This document shows, piece after piece, positions 16,298 to 25,145 of a stretch of 64,000 nt of DNA. Where the stretch lies: contig CBDCBG010000006.1 in NCBI GenBank assembly GCA_965214325.1, positions 3,224,001 to 3,288,000 of the forward strand, read 5' to 3'. Below the pieces are notes generated by a model. It worked only from the letters and a program-made list of their open reading frames with translations. It made no database searches and had not been told where the DNA came from. The stretch's first letter is position 1. Every line of letters starts with the position of its first letter. This stretch comes from JAJEFO01 sp965214325. GTDB lineage: Bacteria; Pseudomonadota; Alphaproteobacteria; Rhodobacterales; Rhodobacteraceae. The position numbers and the translations under genes are program-made.

Positions 16298-17266
16298 ATG
16301 CCCGACCTGACACCAAAGATCGCGCTTGAGGAGCATTTCCTCGCTCCGGGGTTCAGGCCGTATTTCGAGACCACTGCCGTCAACATAAGCCCGGAACTGT
16401 TTGGCCGGGCTTATGACGCGCTACAGGACTTTGGCGATCGCAGGCTGGAGATCATGGATGCTGCGGGCATCGACATGTCCGTTCTGTCCCTGGCCGGCCC
16501 GGGCGTCCAGGTCGAGCGTGACACCGCCGTCGCAGTCCGCCGCGCCAAGGAATGCAATGACTTTCTCGCGGAAAGGATGCGGGATCAGCCGAGGTTCGGG
16601 GGACTTGCCCATCTTCCCATGCAGGATCCCGCCGTGGCCAGCAACGAACTGGAACGCTGCATGGCCGAGCTCGGCTATCAAGGGGCAATGATCAACGGCC
16701 ATACAAACGGGGCCTATCTGGACGAAGACCAGTTCTCGCCATTCTGGGAGAGGGCCGCAGCTCTCGGCGCCCCGATTTACGTCCACCCGGCCAACCCGGC
16801 CGATCTGCCTGACATGTACCGCAATCATAGCGAACTGTTCGGCCCGGTTTGGAGCTGGACGGTCGAAACCGCCAACCACGCCCTGCGGCTGGTTTTTGGC
16901 GGCGTCTTCGATCGCTTCCCTAGCGCCAAACTGATCCTGGGGCACATGGGCGAAACGCTGCCGTTTCAGCTCTGGCGGTTCGACAGCCGGTGGAAAATCT
17001 GCCATGCGAAGGAGCGAACGCTCAAGCTGCCGCCCTCGGAATACCTGAAGCGCAACCTCTGGATCACAACGTCGGGAGCCTGTTCAGACGAACCGCTTCA
17101 TTGCGCCATCGGGGCGCTTGGCGAAGACCGAATCCTGTTTTCGGTCGACCATCCGTTCGAGCAAACGCATCTGGCCGTCGATTGGATCGAGAACGCGGAC
17201 ATCTCGGTGGATGCGCGCAGGAAGATCTGTTCTGGCAATGCCAAGGCACTGCTCGGACTTCGGTGA
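16298..17266 (+). CDS. amidohydrolase-family decarboxylase (gamma-resorcylate/ACMSD type)
   Basis: A 322-residue TIM-barrel metalloenzyme. It starts with KIALEEHFL, where the usual HxH is reduced to ExH as in 2,6-dihydroxybenzoate and 2,3-dihydroxybenzoate decarboxylases. Further matches are RLEIMDAAGIDMSVLSLAGP, YVHPANP (metal His), LILGHMGE (His) and ILFSVDHPFE (Asp). These enzymes remove or reversibly add a carboxyl group on aromatic rings. Its place after a TRAP importer suggests an aromatic or vinylogous acid is taken up and decarboxylated. Hydrolase members of the amidohydrolase_2 family cannot be fully excluded. Confidence 0.85.
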   Translation: MPDLTPKIALEEHFLAPGFRPYFETTAVNISPELFGRAYDALQDFGDRRLEIMDAAGIDMSVLSLAGPGVQVERDTAVAVRRAKECNDFLAERMRDQPRFGGLAHLPMQDPAVASNELERCMAELGYQGAMINGHTNGAYLDEDQFSPFWERAAALGAPIYVHPANPADLPDMYRNHSELFGPVWSWTVETANHALRLVFGGVFDRFPSAKLILGHMGETLPFQLWRFDSRWKICHAKERTLKLPPSEYLKRNLWITTSGACSDEPLHCAIGALGEDRILFSVDHPFEQTHLAVDWIENADISVDARRKICSGNAKALLGLR

Positions 17267-17673
17267 AATCCAGGCTTGGCCAATTTAAGGAGCGACCCTG
17301 AGACCCTGCTTCGTCTTCGACGGTTTGGGGTCTGGCCTCGTGACCCGAGATTTCGGAATCGTCCGGAACCGCGCTTGCGCGCTTCGAAGCGTACAACGGG
17401 CCGAAGGTCGACGGCGTGACGGCCCCCGGCGTGCGGCACGGCCACAAGCGGCATCTCGAGGCCACGCAGGCAACGAACGCGACGCAGCAACCGGAAGGGT
17501 CAGGTGAAAGAATGAAGGAGCGATGCTGGTCCTGCCGGGTTGTTGCCTGGACATTGGCGAACCGAGAGATTTCGCATGCCCTCTCGACTTGGCCCTTGAC
17601 GAGATCGCAGACGACGAGATCCTCCTTTGGGCCGTGGACGTGATGAAGTGCTGTACAAGGTTGAAATGAGTCA
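17267..17673. other. gene-free stretch between decarboxylase and MFS genes
   Basis: About 400 bases with short open frames on both strands, none with a recognisable motif. One frame near 17523-17666 has a fairly normal acidic composition (LDLALDEIADDEILLWAVD) and could be a relic. No hairpin with a T-run was seen after the decarboxylase stop. Confidence 0.4.
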
Positions 17674-19068
17674 GTGACGGAAAGGCGATCCTTGTCGGCC
17701 GGCGCTTCCACGAGCGAGGTGGGAACCAGCCGCCCGTGGCTTGCATTCCTTTCCGTCCAGCTCGCGACGTGCTGCGCTGTCCTGGAAAGCACGGCGGTCA
17801 CTGTTGCGGTTCCCGCGATTGCCGAAGAGCATGCAGTTTCCGCCTCGGCAGCGATCTGGGTGATCGGGGCGCCGCAGATCCTGGTCGTGGCCATGCTCTT
17901 GCCGCTGTCAGCGCTGGGGGATGCCGCCAGTCATCGCGCGGTCTACCTCGCGTCGCTGGCAGGGTTTCTAGTTACGACGCTGGCCTGCGCCCTGGCGCCC
18001 GGCTTCTGGCTCCTGGTCATGGCGCGTCTTGCCCAGTCAGCCTGTGTCGCGGGAATCATGAGCGTCAACTTCTCGCTTGTCCGGGATCAGTTCTCGGACA
18101 AGGATCTTGGAAAGGCCATTGGCATGCTTGCCGCAACCGTGGCGGTTGCCTCCGCCGCGGGTCCCGCCGTATCCGGGTTCCTCCTGACAATCGCGGGGTG
18201 GCGATGGATTTTCTGGATCATGCTTCCATTCGGAGCAGCAGCGTTTTGGGTTGGGCGCGCGCTGTTGCCGCGCAGGACGGGACGTAGGGGGAGGCTGGAC
18301 AGAAACAGCACGGCGCTCACCGCCATGATGCTCGGCACCGTTGTTGCGGCTCTCTACGCCGTTACCTACGGGTTGCCCGCCAATTTCGCGATCGTTCTGG
18401 CGCTCACCGGTTCAGGTGCAGCGCTGCTTCTCTACAGGTGCTCGAAGGACCAGCCTGCGCCGAGCTTTCCCTTCGATCTTCTCAGGAGAATGGTGCTGAC
18501 CTTGTCGTTCGGCTCGTCGGTTTGCGCCTTCACCGTGCAGGCCTTGACCTTTGTGGCGCTTCCGTTCCTTCTCCTGTTCCACTTCGGCCTGACGGAACTG
18601 GAAATGGCGCTTGTCCTGTCAATCTGGCCATTCGCAACTGCACTGATCGCACCTTGGATTGGGCGGGTCTCTGACAGAATTTCGGCCGGTTTGGTCGGAG
18701 CCGCAGGTCTCGTCCTGCTTGCCGCTGGCCTCGGTCTTCTGGCGACCGCGCCCACGGAAGCCACCCCGGTCGCCCTGGGATGGCGGATGGCGATCTGTGG
18801 ATTTGGATTCAGCCTTTTCCAGACACCTAACAATCGCCTGGTCATGTTCACTTCGCCAAGGAACCGGAGCGGCGCTGCGAGCGGGATGCTGGCACTTGCC
18901 AGGCAGTTGGGTCGTGCCATCGGTACCGCAATTGCCGCCGCCACACTTATCACGGGAAATTTTTCCGAAGCAAGCGCCGCGCTTGTCATCGGGGCCCTGG
19001 TCGCAATAATGAGCGCGATCCTGAGCCTCGCCCGCCACCGCCCGCGGAACGATTGGAAGAACGACTGA
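17674..19068 (+). CDS. MFS transporter, DHA2-like (14 segments)
   Basis: A 464-residue inner-membrane transporter. The N-terminus has the drug/H+ antiporter pattern LESTAVTVAVPAIAEEHAVS, and the motif-A loop reads LPLSALGDAASHRAVYL. A further signature is the PAVSGFLLTIAGWRWIFWI stretch near residue 165. The length and hydrophobic pattern fit about 14 segments, as in the DHA2 export family. It starts at GTG 17674; no ATG lies close by in frame. The GST-like gene begins 13 bases downstream, so the two may be co-transcribed. It could export a toxic intermediate of the adjacent pathway or an unrelated drug. Confidence 0.85.
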   Translation: MTERRSLSAGASTSEVGTSRPWLAFLSVQLATCCAVLESTAVTVAVPAIAEEHAVSASAAIWVIGAPQILVVAMLLPLSALGDAASHRAVYLASLAGFLVTTLACALAPGFWLLVMARLAQSACVAGIMSVNFSLVRDQFSDKDLGKAIGMLAATVAVASAAGPAVSGFLLTIAGWRWIFWIMLPFGAAAFWVGRALLPRRTGRRGRLDRNSTALTAMMLGTVVAALYAVTYGLPANFAIVLALTGSGAALLLYRCSKDQPAPSFPFDLLRRMVLTLSFGSSVCAFTVQALTFVALPFLLLFHFGLTELEMALVLSIWPFATALIAPWIGRVSDRISAGLVGAAGLVLLAAGLGLLATAPTEATPVALGWRMAICGFGFSLFQTPNNRLVMFTSPRNRSGAASGMLALARQLGRAIGTAIAAATLITGNFSEASAALVIGALVAIMSAILSLARHRPRNDWKND

Positions 19069-19081
19069 CTAGGGAACCGTC

Positions 19082-19879
19082 ATGCTTAAGCTCTATCACT
19101 TTCCAACCAGCGTCTGTTCGATCAAGGTCCGCCTGAGTCTGGCCGAAATCGGTCTTGAATACGAGGAGACCCTGATCAACTTGCCGAAGGGGGAGCAGCA
19201 CGAGCCCGAGTATCTGGCCCTGAACCCTGACGGCGTGGTTCCGACACTGATCGACGATGACCTCGTGATAGTGGAATCCAGTCTGATTCTTGAATACCTG
19301 GACAGGCAGTACAACGGGGCAGGGCTGATGCCGGACGGCCGCGAAGGCGAGGTGGCAGCGCGCGGCTGGCTTCTGCGCACGCTGTCCGTTCACGCAGCAA
19401 TCAACTCCCTCACGTTCAGTACAGGCGCGCGCGACCTGACGCTTGCGACAAAGACCCCTGACGAGATCAAGGCAGCTCTTGACAAGATGCCTGACCCGAT
19501 CTTTCGCCTGAAGCGCGCAGACCTTACGGAGAACGGGCTGGTCTCGCCCTTTGTCCGTCAGGCGTTGCAAGTCTTGCGGCGCACCTTCGCCGACATGGAC
19601 AAGACCCTGGCGTCCGGTCCCTGGATCACCGGCATGGACCACGGCATTGCAGATGTCGCTTTGCTGTCCTACATCGACCGCCTTGAACGCTTGGGCTTTG
19701 AAGGCTTGTGGGCCGATAGCACGCCGCGCATCGGGGACTGGCTTCTGCGCATGCAGGATCGACCATCCTATGAACTGGCGGTCAGGAGACAAATCGACGA
19801 GGATTCGGCGAAACGCACGCGGCAAGCTGCAGAAAAGCACTGGCCTGCGTTGGCGCGGCTGTGGGCATCCGAAGGCTGA
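19082..19879 (+). CDS. glutathione S-transferase family protein
   Basis: A cytoplasmic protein of 265 residues. The N-terminal thioredoxin-like domain starts LKLYHFPTSVCSIKVRLSL with a Ser/Cys pair at the usual active-site position. The glutathione-binding segment is NPDGVVPTLIDDD followed by VESSLILEYLD. The C-terminal helical domain (about 95-265) is longer than usual by ~40 residues, with an insert around DKMPDPIFRLKRADLTENG. It follows the MFS gene closely. It may detoxify an electrophilic intermediate or act as a glutathione-dependent isomerase or lyase. Confidence 0.87.
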   Translation: MLKLYHFPTSVCSIKVRLSLAEIGLEYEETLINLPKGEQHEPEYLALNPDGVVPTLIDDDLVIVESSLILEYLDRQYNGAGLMPDGREGEVAARGWLLRTLSVHAAINSLTFSTGARDLTLATKTPDEIKAALDKMPDPIFRLKRADLTENGLVSPFVRQALQVLRRTFADMDKTLASGPWITGMDHGIADVALLSYIDRLERLGFEGLWADSTPRIGDWLLRMQDRPSYELAVRRQIDEDSAKRTRQAAEKHWPALARLWASEG

Positions 19880-20291
19880 AGGGGCACGGAATGGCCCGCG
19901 CAATCCTGAACGTCGGGCAGCACCGGATACAGGCCATGCATGCCAGCAGGGCGGGATTCGTGAAGGTCGGCCGGTCGCACATCTCCCACAACTGCGCGTC
20001 TTGCGAGGCCCCGGGCGGACGCCGCCGCGAATGCCACGCTGTCGTTGTCTGCACCGTGCGGGCACAGGAACAACGCCGGCCGCGGAGGCCAAAGTTCATA
20101 CATCCTGACCTCGGGAGGCAATCATGACTCCTTGTGAACCACTTCAGCCTGACAAATAATTCCAATTCAAGAAAGTAATGACTCACGAACAAATAAGGAA
20201 CATCATGTTGTGGTGCGATGCGACAAACCGTGTGCGGCCGATGCCATCCTGCTCCATGTTGTGGGTGCTGAAATCTCACATGGAGGAAGAC
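19880..20291. other. gene-free stretch upstream of the IS630 gene
   Basis: About 410 bases without a recognisable gene. The 3' part (20140-20280) is AT-richer. The left end of the IS630-type element must lie here, but I could not pair it with a right end. Minus-strand open frames in 19768-20121 show no family motif. Confidence 0.35.
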
Positions 20292-21389
20292 ATGCCCGCA
20301 GGCATCGCGATCACGAACACCGACCGCACGGTCGACGACATTGGAGCCCTGGCGCGCAAGTGCAATGATTCACGACAGTCCCGACGCCTGCGTGCCATCG
20401 CGCACCTGATGGAAGGCGAACTCGGCCGCGGCATGACAGCGCTCCGGGCCCGGGTCGACAGACAGACGCTCTGCGACTGGTCCAACCGGCACGATGCGGA
20501 GGGGCCGGACGGGCTGAAGGACCGTCCGCGCAGCGGACGATCCTCGAAGCTGGACGCGAGCCGGAAGGCCGAGGTCAGGCACTGGCTTGAAGACGGGCCT
20601 GGCCCTGGCGTCCCGGCCTGGACCCCTGGACTGCTCAAGGAGAGGATCAAGGTCGTCTTCGGTGCCGTGATGTCGCTCGAGGCGGTTCGGTGCCTGGTCC
20701 GGGCGCTCGGGTTCCGGAAGGTGTCCCCGCGCCCGCTTCACCCCAAGGCGGACCGGCAGGCGCAGGAGGATTTCCGGCGGAATTTCAGCGAACCGGCGAT
20801 GTCCGCCCTGCCGGAGGGCACGGATCCGGCCTCCGTGGACATCTGGTACGAAGACGAGGCACGCATCGGCCAGAAAGGCATGCTCACCCGCGTCTGGGCG
20901 CTGCGAGGCAGCAGGCCCCGGGTGCCAAGGGACCATCGCTACGGCCATTGCTGTCTGTTCAGCGCGATCTGCCCTGATGACGGTGCGGCGGCCGGCCATG
21001 TCTGCGACAGGGCGAACACGCAGGAGATGAACCGTCACCTCCTGGACATCGGCGCCGCGGTTCCCGACGGCCGTCATGCGCTGGTGGTACTTGACGGCGC
21101 AGGCTGGCATCGGTCCAGGGAAATCGACTGTCCGGAAAACGTCTCGGTGCTGCGGCTGCCGCCCTACAGCCCGGAGCTCAATCCCGTGGAAACGGTGTTC
21201 CAGTTTCTCAAGGCGCGACACTTCGCCAATCAGGTCTTCGAGACCGCCGAGGCAGTCACGGAAAGGGTCGCCGAAGTCCGGGAATGCCTTGCCGCGTCAC
21301 CGGACCGGATCCGCTCCGTCGGCCATCGGTCATGGACACGTCTCGCACCCGATGCCACGCTGGCGAATCAAGGCCATGTCCAGGTGTGA
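20292..21389 (+). CDS. IS630-family transposase
   Basis: A 365-residue DDE transposase. It has an N-terminal helix-turn-helix (LRAIAHLMEGELGRGMTALR), then the winged KVSPRPLHPKADRQAQEDF linker. The catalytic segments are IWYEDEARIGQKG (first Asp), LVVLDGAGWHRS (second Asp) and LPPYSPELNPVETVFQFLK (Glu). The start at 20292 follows GGAGGAAG by a short spacer; the open frame extends to 20178 without similarity. It appears intact. IS630 elements insert at TA, but the ends were not defined here. Confidence 0.9.
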   Translation: MPAGIAITNTDRTVDDIGALARKCNDSRQSRRLRAIAHLMEGELGRGMTALRARVDRQTLCDWSNRHDAEGPDGLKDRPRSGRSSKLDASRKAEVRHWLEDGPGPGVPAWTPGLLKERIKVVFGAVMSLEAVRCLVRALGFRKVSPRPLHPKADRQAQEDFRRNFSEPAMSALPEGTDPASVDIWYEDEARIGQKGMLTRVWALRGSRPRVPRDHRYGHCCLFSAICPDDGAAAGHVCDRANTQEMNRHLLDIGAAVPDGRHALVVLDGAGWHRSREIDCPENVSVLRLPPYSPELNPVETVFQFLKARHFANQVFETAEAVTERVAEVRECLAASPDRIRSVGHRSWTRLAPDATLANQGHVQV

Positions 21390-21409
21390 AGACTTTCCGG
21401 GATTGGTAT

Positions 21410-21612
21410 AAGCTCGTTTGGGGACTCTGCCGACAATCCAGGCGCACAGAGGGCGGGCAAGATTACATGAACCCCGATGCGGGCGCTGAGGTCGCCGAAC
21501 ATTTTCGATGAAGCACAAAAACAAGGGGCCCGGAATCAGAGTCGCCGGCGAAATCCGGAAAAACCGGTTCACGAGCGTTGCCAGCTTCTGCCCTCGACCT
21601 AAGGACCTCTGA
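21410..21612 (+). repeat. dispersed repeat B, related to 9906-10051
   Basis: This copy starts just after the IS630 stop (AAGCTCGTTTGGGGACTC) and ends AGGACCTCTG. It aligns with repeat A at 9906-10051 and carries an extra internal segment around 21490-21540. Because it lies between the IS630 gene and the IS21 element, it could be the right end of a larger element that includes the IS630 gene, or an independent element end. Confidence 0.6.
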
Positions 21613-21758
21613 AGTTCTCAACCGAGGGAACAGATTGTGGAGCGGCGTGCAAAATTGACCCACTTAGGGAGGAATCGGCGTCGAAAATTGACCCACCCTC
21701 CCGGTAGCGAATCGGACATTCTCGCGGCCGTTTTGTCGGTTTGCGGGAGAATCAGAGG

Positions 21759-23267
21759 ATGCTGGTGGTGGAGACGATGGCGAAGATTCGCCGGAAGTGC
21801 CTGGTCGAGGGCCGGTCGATCCGGTCGGTGGCCCGGGAGCTGGGGCTGGCCCGGAACACCGTGCGCAAGGTGGTCCGTGGCGGAGCGACGGAGCGTCGCT
21901 ACGACCGCGGCGATGCGCAGCCCTATCCGAAGCTGGACGGGTTCATCGAGGATCTCGAGGGTCTCCTGACGACCAACGCAGGCCGCAGGAAGCGGGACCG
22001 GGAGACGCTCAAGTCCATCTGGAAGAAGCTTTGCGACCTGGGCTGCCAGGCGGGCTACGACGCGGTTCGGCGCCATGCCCGGCGTTGGGAGGAGCGGCAG
22101 GGCGGCGGACTGTCGGGGGCCTTCGTGCCGCTGGCCTTCGACCCCGGCGAGGCGTTCCAGTTCGACTGGAGCCACGAGCGGGTCCGGCTTGGTGGCATGC
22201 CGCAGGTGGTGAAGGTGGCGCAGTTCACGCTCTGCTACAGCCGGATGCCGTTCGTTCGCTGCTATCCGCGCGAGACGCAGGAGATGGTGTTCGACGCGCA
22301 CGACCGGGCCTTCGCGGCCTTTGGCGGCCAGGCCGTGCGGGGAATCTACGACAACATGACGACGGCGGTGAGCAAGGTTCTGGTCGGGCGCGACCGGACG
22401 ATCAACGCCCGTTTCGAGCAGATGTGCTCGCACTACCTGATCCGTCCGGAGTTCTGCACGCCCCGGGCGGGCTGGGAGAAGGGGCGGGTGGAGCGCCAGA
22501 TCGGAACCCTGCGCCGGACCCTTTTCCTGCCGTCGCCCGAGGTCGGGACGCTGGAGTGCCTGAACGGGCAGCTGGCGGAGCGGGTCCTGCGCCACGCCCG
22601 CACGCAGCCGCATCCGGAGTTCCGGGAGATGTCGGTCCACGAGGTCTTCCTGCGCGAGGAGCGGCGGTGCCTGGCGTCACCGGCACCGCCGTTCCGGGGG
22701 CATGTCCCGGTCGTGACGAAGGCGTCGAGGACCTGCATGGTCCGCCTCGACACGAACTGGTACTCGGTGGAGGCCCGGGCCGCGGGCCGGCCTGTCGAGG
22801 CGCGCGCCTACGCGGACCGTGTCGAGGTGCGTCTCGACGGCCGGGTCGTTGCCGACCACGAGCGGCACTTCGGCCGCAACCGGCACGTCTACGACGTCCG
22901 GCACTTCATCCCGATCCTGGAACGCAAGCCGGGCGCGCTGCGCAACGGGGCGCCGTTCCGGGCCGAGCATCTGCCGCCGGCGGTGGCGGAGGTGAGGGCG
23001 CGCCTCGAGACCCGCGAGGACGGCGGCAGGCAGATGGTGCGCATACTTCTGGAGGCGCGCGACCGGGGGCTCGAGCCGGTGGCCGCAGCCTGTGCCGAGG
23101 CCCTGGAGGCCGGCGCCTGCAGCGCCGACCTGGTCCTGAACATCCTGTCGCGACGGTGCGATCCCGGCCCGGCGTCGACGGTCGCGACGCCGGCCGGGCT
23201 GGAACTCGGCGCCGAGCCGGTGGCCGACTGCGCCCGCTACGACGACCTGCTGGGGAGGCGCGGATGA
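21759..23267 (+). CDS. istA: IS21 transposase IstA
   Basis: A 502-residue transposase. An N-terminal helix-turn-helix (LVEGRSIRSVARELGLARNTVRK) is followed by the RNase H-fold core: FQFDWSHERV (first Asp), GIYDNMTTAV (second Asp) and GWEKGRVERQIGTLRR (Glu). The C-terminal half holds the DNA-end-binding part with NWYSVEARAAGRPVEARAY. The ATG at 21759 follows AGAGG; a TTG at 21741 in the same frame is a weaker choice. The stop overlaps the istB start by 4 bases. The gene is full length, so the element could be active. Confidence 0.93.
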   Translation: MLVVETMAKIRRKCLVEGRSIRSVARELGLARNTVRKVVRGGATERRYDRGDAQPYPKLDGFIEDLEGLLTTNAGRRKRDRETLKSIWKKLCDLGCQAGYDAVRRHARRWEERQGGGLSGAFVPLAFDPGEAFQFDWSHERVRLGGMPQVVKVAQFTLCYSRMPFVRCYPRETQEMVFDAHDRAFAAFGGQAVRGIYDNMTTAVSKVLVGRDRTINARFEQMCSHYLIRPEFCTPRAGWEKGRVERQIGTLRRTLFLPSPEVGTLECLNGQLAERVLRHARTQPHPEFREMSVHEVFLREERRCLASPAPPFRGHVPVVTKASRTCMVRLDTNWYSVEARAAGRPVEARAYADRVEVRLDGRVVADHERHFGRNRHVYDVRHFIPILERKPGALRNGAPFRAEHLPPAVAEVRARLETREDGGRQMVRILLEARDRGLEPVAAACAEALEAGACSADLVLNILSRRCDPGPASTVATPAGLELGAEPVADCARYDDLLGRRG

Positions 23268-24019
23268 AGCGCAGCGAGATCCTGACCCTGATGACGGCCC
23301 TCGGCCTGCGGGGCATGAAGGCCGCGTATGACGAGGCTCTCGAGGCCGGGCGCAGGCAGAAGCGCGGGGCCGACTGGGTTCTCGGCACGCTTCTGGAGGC
23401 CGAGGTGGCCGACAAGACGGCCCGGTCGATCAAGTACCAGCTTACGGTCGCCCGGCTGCCCAACGCCAAGGAGCTGGCGGAGTTCGACTTCCCGGCCAGC
23501 CCGGTCGACGAGGCGGCGGTGCGGCGGCTCGCCGGGGGCGACTTCATCGAGAGCTACCGGAACTGCGTCCTCGTGGGCGGGACCGGAACCGGAAAGTCGC
23601 ATCTCGCGGTGGCGGTGGCGCGTGCCTGCATCCGCGAAGGCGCCCGGGGCCGCTTCTTCAACGTCGTCGAGCTGGCCAACCTTCTGGAACGCGAGCACGG
23701 CGACGGGCGCCAGGGGCGCCTTGCCGACGCCCTGCGCCGCCGCGACTTCGTCGTCCTGGACGAGCTCGGATACCTGCCCGTCTCGCGAACCGGCGGCAAC
23801 CTCCTGTTCCACCTGCTCTCCTGCCTCTACGAGCACACGCCGGTGATCATCACCACCAACCTGCCGTTCCGGGAGTGGGTCGGCGTCTTCGGCGACGAAC
23901 GGATGACGGCGGCCATGCTCGACCGCCTGACCCATCACTGCGCCATCCTGGAGACCGGCAACGAAAGCTGGCGGTTCCGGAACCGGAACGGATCAGGCCG
24001 TCAGGATCCGGAGCCGTAG
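23264..24019 (+). CDS. istB: IS21 helper ATPase IstB
   Basis: A 251-residue AAA+ ATPase of the DnaC-like IstB family that chooses target DNA and stimulates IstA. Walker A is VGGTGTGKSHLAVA (near residue 109) and Walker B is DFVVLDELGYLPVS. The sensor-1 region is VIITTNLPFREWVGVFGDE, and DRLTHHCAILETGNESWR follows. It starts inside the istA stop (ATGA). Its 3' end overlaps the end of the convergent Toprim gene by 19 bases. Confidence 0.94.
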   Translation: MKRSEILTLMTALGLRGMKAAYDEALEAGRRQKRGADWVLGTLLEAEVADKTARSIKYQLTVARLPNAKELAEFDFPASPVDEAAVRRLAGGDFIESYRNCVLVGGTGTGKSHLAVAVARACIREGARGRFFNVVELANLLEREHGDGRQGRLADALRRRDFVVLDELGYLPVSRTGGNLLFHLLSCLYEHTPVIITTNLPFREWVGVFGDERMTAAMLDRLTHHCAILETGNESWRFRNRNGSGRQDPEP

Positions 24020-24948
24020 GCCGGCGGCGGCAGGCCGCCGGTCAGCGCCCATATGCCGTCACGCTGCAAGAGAGCGTTCCAGTCCTTCGCCCCGTCCGTC
24101 CGGGCCCTGCGCACCCGGCGGTCGGATGCGGCCAGCGCCGCCGCCGACGTGTCGCCGGCCGCGTCCGCGTCGAACCCGCAGACGACCGTCAGGGGGTCGG
24201 CGTCGCGCAGCCAGTCCGGCAGGCGCCGGCAGACACCCGCCGTCGACGCGTGGAAGCTCACCAGCCCGCCGGCGCCCAGGGACAGGGCCGACAGCGCGTC
24301 GATCGCGCTCTCGGCCAGAAAGGCCGCGCCGTGCCGCAGTCCCGTCTCCTCGGCGCCGATGCGGAAGCCGCCCGCCGATCTGCGCGTGCCCGTCGCCAGG
24401 CCCCGGAAGCGGCGACCGTCCGCCATCCGCCGGGTGCCGGCCAGCTCTGCGCCGGTCACCCGGCCCCGGATGTCGCGGCACAGGAACACGGCGTTGCCTC
24501 GCGTGTCCGCATGGACAAGCCCGGACCCATGGAGCCCGTCAACCCGGAACGCCTCGAGGCCGCGCTCCTCCAGAAGCCAGGCCCGCACCCGTGGCCAGTT
24601 CCGCGCGCACGGCGCCGGCGGCACGAACGCAGCCGGCTGCCGCCCGGCCCTAACCGGCGCCCCGGGCGCCGGCACGGGCGGCAGCCCGGCAAGCCACCGG
24701 ATCGCGGCCGCCGGGCTGCACCCGCCGGCATGGGCCACAAGGTCGATGGCGCCGCCACCGCCCCGGCCCTGGACGTGATCGAAAAAACGGATGCCCGTCA
24801 CGCTGAGCACCGAACCGTCCCGTTGCCAGCGCGACCGGTCGGCCGGATCCCGCACGTAGCCCAGAAGCGGCGCAACCTCGTCCAGAGGCCGCAAGCGTAC
24901 CGCATCCGCCAAGCCTCGAAGCTCCTGTCGATCTCTCATCGCCATCAC
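24001..24948 (-). CDS. Toprim-domain protein (DUF3991-like), IS21 passenger
   Basis: A 315-residue protein encoded antisense between istB and the right end of the IS21 element. The N-terminal part (DGSVLSVTGIRFFDHVQGRG, then GGGAIDLVAH) matches DUF3991/primase-like domains that precede a Toprim fold on plasmids. The Toprim acidic residues appear as AAFLAESAIDALSAL (Glu) and VVCGFDADAAGD (DxD). No zinc-finger cysteines are seen. Toprim_2 proteins of this type are associated with conjugative plasmids and relaxase operons. Being inside the IS ends, it moves with the element; a role in transposition, target replication or defence is not shown. Codon usage and GC match istA/istB, suggesting long association. 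Confidence 0.82.
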   Translation of the reverse strand: MMAMRDRQELRGLADAVRLRPLDEVAPLLGYVRDPADRSRWQRDGSVLSVTGIRFFDHVQGRGGGGAIDLVAHAGGCSPAAAIRWLAGLPPVPAPGAPVRAGRQPAAFVPPAPCARNWPRVRAWLLEERGLEAFRVDGLHGSGLVHADTRGNAVFLCRDIRGRVTGAELAGTRRMADGRRFRGLATGTRRSAGGFRIGAEETGLRHGAAFLAESAIDALSALSLGAGGLVSFHASTAGVCRRLPDWLRDADPLTVVCGFDADAAGDTSAAALAASDRRVRRARTDGAKDWNALLQRDGIWALTGGLPPPAYGSGS

Positions 24949-25121
24949 GCGCCCTCCCGCCGGTGTCCGCCGAAAAAACGCTACCGGGAAAGGAAGACGG
25001 GAAAAGGCGGGTCAATTTTGGACGCCGATGGTGGGTCTGTTTTGGACGCCTATTGACAGAACAGATTGAGTGTGGAGCCCCGTCAATGCGCGAGTGATGG
25101 CGCGCGTGCTGTTGATGCAGC

Positions 25122-25138
25122 CCCGCCTTACAGGCGGG
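25122..25138 (-). terminator. hairpin downstream of the HAD gene
   Basis: A 7-bp stem CCCGCCT/AGGCGGG with a 3-nt loop lies 8 bases beyond the HAD-gene stop. There is no T-run after it on the minus strand, so it may act with Rho or as an mRNA end stabiliser. Confidence 0.4.
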
Positions 25139-25145
25139 CGAGATG

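Larger units (their letters stand above)
21636..25058 (+). mobile_element. IS21-family element with antisense passenger gene
   Basis: A complete 3,423-bp element. The ends start TGT, and both carry GGCGTSCAAAA followed by GACCCAC reading inward (left TGTGGAGCGGCGTGC, right TGTCAATAGGCGTCC). Second internal copies of the AAAATTGACCC motif lie at 21679-21692 on the left and around 25010-25024 on the right, the multiple terminal repeats typical of IS21. A perfect 8-bp target duplication GAACAGAT flanks the element at 21628-21635 and 25059-25066. It holds istA and istB on the plus strand plus a Toprim gene on the minus strand, which is unusual because IS21 normally carries only istA and istB. Confidence 0.93.
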
